64,000 nucleotides of DNA from Streptomyces sp. NBC_01669 (GTDB taxonomy: Bacteria; Actinomycetota; Actinomycetes; Streptomycetales; Streptomycetaceae), in contig NZ_JAPEQG010000001.1 in the NCBI RefSeq assembly GCF_026339735.1, positions 5,084,001 through 5,148,000 on the forward strand, read 5' to 3'. The notes below the pieces were generated by a model. That model did not search any database. It was not told the DNA's origin and saw only the letters and a program-made list of their open reading frames with translations. Position numbers and translations under genes: made by a program. This document shows, one piece after another, positions 62,221 to 64,000 of the stretch. The first letter of the stretch is position 1. Each line of letters opens with the position of its first letter.

Positions 62221-63230
62221 ACACGACCGGAGCAACCGCGCTGCTGCGTACCGCGGCCGAACTCGACACGTTCGGCGCACGCAAGGGGCCGCGGGCCGTC
62301 GTCATGACGATGGGAGCCCTGCACGAGGGCCACGCCACCCTGATCCGTGCCGCACGCACCGCCGCGGGCCCGGACGGTCAGGTCGTCGTCACCGTCTTCG
62401 TCAACCCGCTGCAGTTCGGTGAGGCGGCGGACCTCGACCGCTACCCCCGTACCCTCGACGCCGATCTCGCCGTCGCGGGCGCGGCCGGCGCCGACGCCGT
62501 CTTCGCCCCGTCCGTCGACGAGGTCTACCCCGGCGGCGAACCGCAGGTCAGGATCGACGCGGGCCCGATGGGCGAGCGTCTGGAAGGTGCGTCCCGCCCG
62601 GGACACTTCGACGGGATGCTGACCGTCGTCGCCAAGATGCTGCACCTCACCCGCCCCGATGCCGCGTTCTTCGGACAGAAGGACGCCCAGCAGCTGGCGC
62701 TGGTCCGCCGCATGGTGCGCGATCTGAACTTCCCGGTGGAGATCGTCGGCGTGGAGACGGTCCGCGAGCCCGACGGACTCGCGCTCTCCAGCCGCAACCG
62801 TTTCCTCGACGCCGAGGAGCGCCGCACCGCCCTCGCTCTCTCCCGGGCCCTGTTCGCCGCCCGGGACCGGCTCGCCGCCCAGCAGGCGCTGCACGCCCGC
62901 GCGCAGACCACTACGGCGACGACGGGCCGGGCCGCCGCGCTCACCCGCCTCGGTGAGGTCCGCGCGGCCGCCGACACCCAGGCGGTGGCCTGGGCCCGGC
63001 CGGACGACGGACCCGCGGCGGTACGCGCCGCCGCGCGCACGATCCTCGACGACGCGGCCGCCGGGCAGCCCCCGCTCGCACTGGACTATCTGGCGCTCGT
63101 GGACCCGGCCGACTTCACCGAGATCCCCGATGACCGGACCACCGGTGACGCGATTCTCGCCGTTGCCGCGCGGGTGGGTATCACCCGACTCATCGACAAC
63201 ATCCCGCTGACCTTCGGAGCCGACACGTGA
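62217..63230 (+). CDS. panC: Pantoate--beta-alanine ligase
   Basis: 337 aa. Condenses pantoate with beta-alanine using ATP to give pantothenate (vitamin B5). MTMGALHEGH, VFVNPLQFG, and FFGQKDAQQ, SSRNRFL signature segments. A ~40-residue Ala/Arg/Thr insertion near residues 220-255 is longer than in most PanC. Translationally coupled at both ends (ATGA and GTGA). Confidence 0.96.
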   Translation: MNTTGATALLRTAAELDTFGARKGPRAVVMTMGALHEGHATLIRAARTAAGPDGQVVVTVFVNPLQFGEAADLDRYPRTLDADLAVAGAAGADAVFAPSVDEVYPGGEPQVRIDAGPMGERLEGASRPGHFDGMLTVVAKMLHLTRPDAAFFGQKDAQQLALVRRMVRDLNFPVEIVGVETVREPDGLALSSRNRFLDAEERRTALALSRALFAARDRLAAQQALHARAQTTTATTGRAAALTRLGEVRAAADTQAVAWARPDDGPAAVRAAARTILDDAAAGQPPLALDYLALVDPADFTEIPDDRTTGDAILAVAARVGITRLIDNIPLTFGADT

Positions 63231-64000
63231 CCGGAATACGGCTGACCGCCCCCGCCCCCGGCTGGGCCATCGACGCGGATGTCGTGGTGGTCGGCTCCGG
63301 CGTCGCCGGCCTCACCACCGCGCTGCGCTGTGCGGCCGCGGGCCTCGCCACCGTCGTCGTCACCAAGGCCCGCCTCGACGACGGCTCCACCCGCTGGGCG
63401 CAGGGCGGCATCGCGGCGGCGCTCGGCGAGGGCGACACCCCCGAACAGCACCTGGCCGACACCCTGGTCGCGGGCGCGGGGCTGTGCGACGAGTCCGCGG
63501 TGCGGGCCCTGGTCACCGAGGGCCCCGACGCCGTACGCCGCCTGATCGAGACCGGCGCGCACTTCGACACCACCGACACCGGCGACATCGCGCTCACCCG
63601 CGAGGGCGGCCACCACCGCCGCCGTATCGCCCACGCGGGCGGGGACGCGACGGGCGCCGAGATCTCCCGCGCCCTGGTCGAGGCGGTCCGCTCGGCCGCC
63701 CTCCACACCGTGGAGAACGCCCTGGTGCTGGACCTGCTGACGGACGCCGAAGGGCGTACCGCGGGCGTCACCCTGCACGTCATGGGCGAGGGCCAGCACG
63801 ACGGCGTCGGCGCGGTCCACGCCCCCGCGGTGGTCCTTGCCACCGGCGGCATGGGCCAGGTCTTCTCCGCCACCACCAACCCGCCGGTCTCCACCGGCGA
63901 CGGTGTCGCGCTCGCCCTGCGGGCCGGTGCGGAGGTCTCCGACCTCGAGTTCGTCCAGTTCCACCCGACGGTCCTCTTCCTCGGCGCGGACTCCGAGGGC
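63227..64000 (+). CDS. nadB: L-aspartate oxidase, 5' part (runs off window)
   Basis: 258 residues visible. FAD-binding VVVVGSGVAGLTTALRC, ARLDDGSTRWAQGGIAAAL and LATGGMGQVFSATTNP identify NadB, which oxidises aspartate to iminoaspartate for NAD synthesis. GTG overlaps the panC stop (GTGA). The rest lies beyond base 64000. Confidence 0.94.
   Translation, partial: MTGIRLTAPAPGWAIDADVVVVGSGVAGLTTALRCAAAGLATVVVTKARLDDGSTRWAQGGIAAALGEGDTPEQHLADTLVAGAGLCDESAVRALVTEGPDAVRRLIETGAHFDTTDTGDIALTREGGHHRRRIAHAGGDATGAEISRALVEAVRSAALHTVENALVLDLLTDAEGRTAGVTLHVMGEGQHDGVGAVHAPAVVLATGGMGQVFSATTNPPVSTGDGVALALRAGAEVSDLEFVQFHPTVLFLGADSEG

Noticed and set aside
1..64000. CRISPR array, insertion sequence or intact prophage
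   Set aside because: No regular spacer repeats, transposase, integrase or phage structural genes were seen.

Overview
This window is actinobacterial and almost certainly from a Streptomyces chromosome. It has very high GC with GC-rich third codon positions, many GTG starts, and hallmark genes: a TipA-type regulator, a WhiJ/DUF397/anti-sigma-like trio, DUF2342 and DUF3180 proteins, and an MFS-thymidylate kinase fusion. From memory, gene order resembles S. coelicolor around SCO3543-3540 joined directly to a block like SCO3434-3382. That synteny is recalled, not computed.

Layout. 1-8.5 kb: replication and nucleotide genes (3' part of topA, MFS-Tmk fusion, holB delta' subunit), then a secreted lipoprotein peptidase. 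8.6-12.2 kb: tRNA-Thr(CGT) with a terminator, a stretch with no convincing intact gene, a frameshifted ORF, a phosphotransferase, a DUF2804 protein and a fragment of a streptogrisin-type protease. This looks like a small decayed accessory patch beside a tRNA. 12.2-20.6 kb: a family A DNA polymerase-like protein, a MacB/FtsX-type ABC transporter, a DUF2786 protein, a FUSC-like membrane protein with an apparent N-terminal frameshift, and a lipoprotein. 20.7-22.8 kb: a DUF397 protein, an anti-sigma-like ATPase and an XRE regulator (WhiJ-like set); the first two share a 20-bp element upstream of, or close to, their starts. 22.9-31.7 kb: aldehyde dehydrogenase, DinB protein, PadR regulator with three operator-like palindromes, a Drr-type ABC exporter, glutamate decarboxylase next to a ClC-family transporter, a TipA-like regulator and a YbjQ protein. 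31.9-36.6 kb: DedA, ThrE-type exporter, inorganic pyrophosphatase, D,D-carboxypeptidase. 36.7-45.9 kb: conserved block with DUF2342 protease, tilS, hpt, ftsH and folate synthesis (folE convergent with folP-NTF2-folB-folK-DUF3180). 45.9-49 kb: phosphatidylglycerol lysyltransferase-like protein divergent from a membrane-anchored esterase. 49-52.8 kb: osmoprotectant ABC transporter. 52.9-58.2 kb: coiled-coil protein, orphan nuoD2, a MidA/NDUFAF7-like methyltransferase, a two-component system. 58.3-64 kb: ArsR-type regulator, small conserved protein, threonine aldolase-like enzyme, then the DUF2520-panC-nadB operon running off the end.

The most interesting items are the orphan NuoD2 with a Trp at the usual quinone-binding Tyr and its adjacent NDUFAF7-like methyltransferase; the WhiJ-like trio with a shared 20-bp element; the TipA homologue lacking the thiopeptide-linking Cys; the three PadR palindromes; and the gad-ClC pairing. 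No CRISPR array, insertion sequence or intact prophage was seen.
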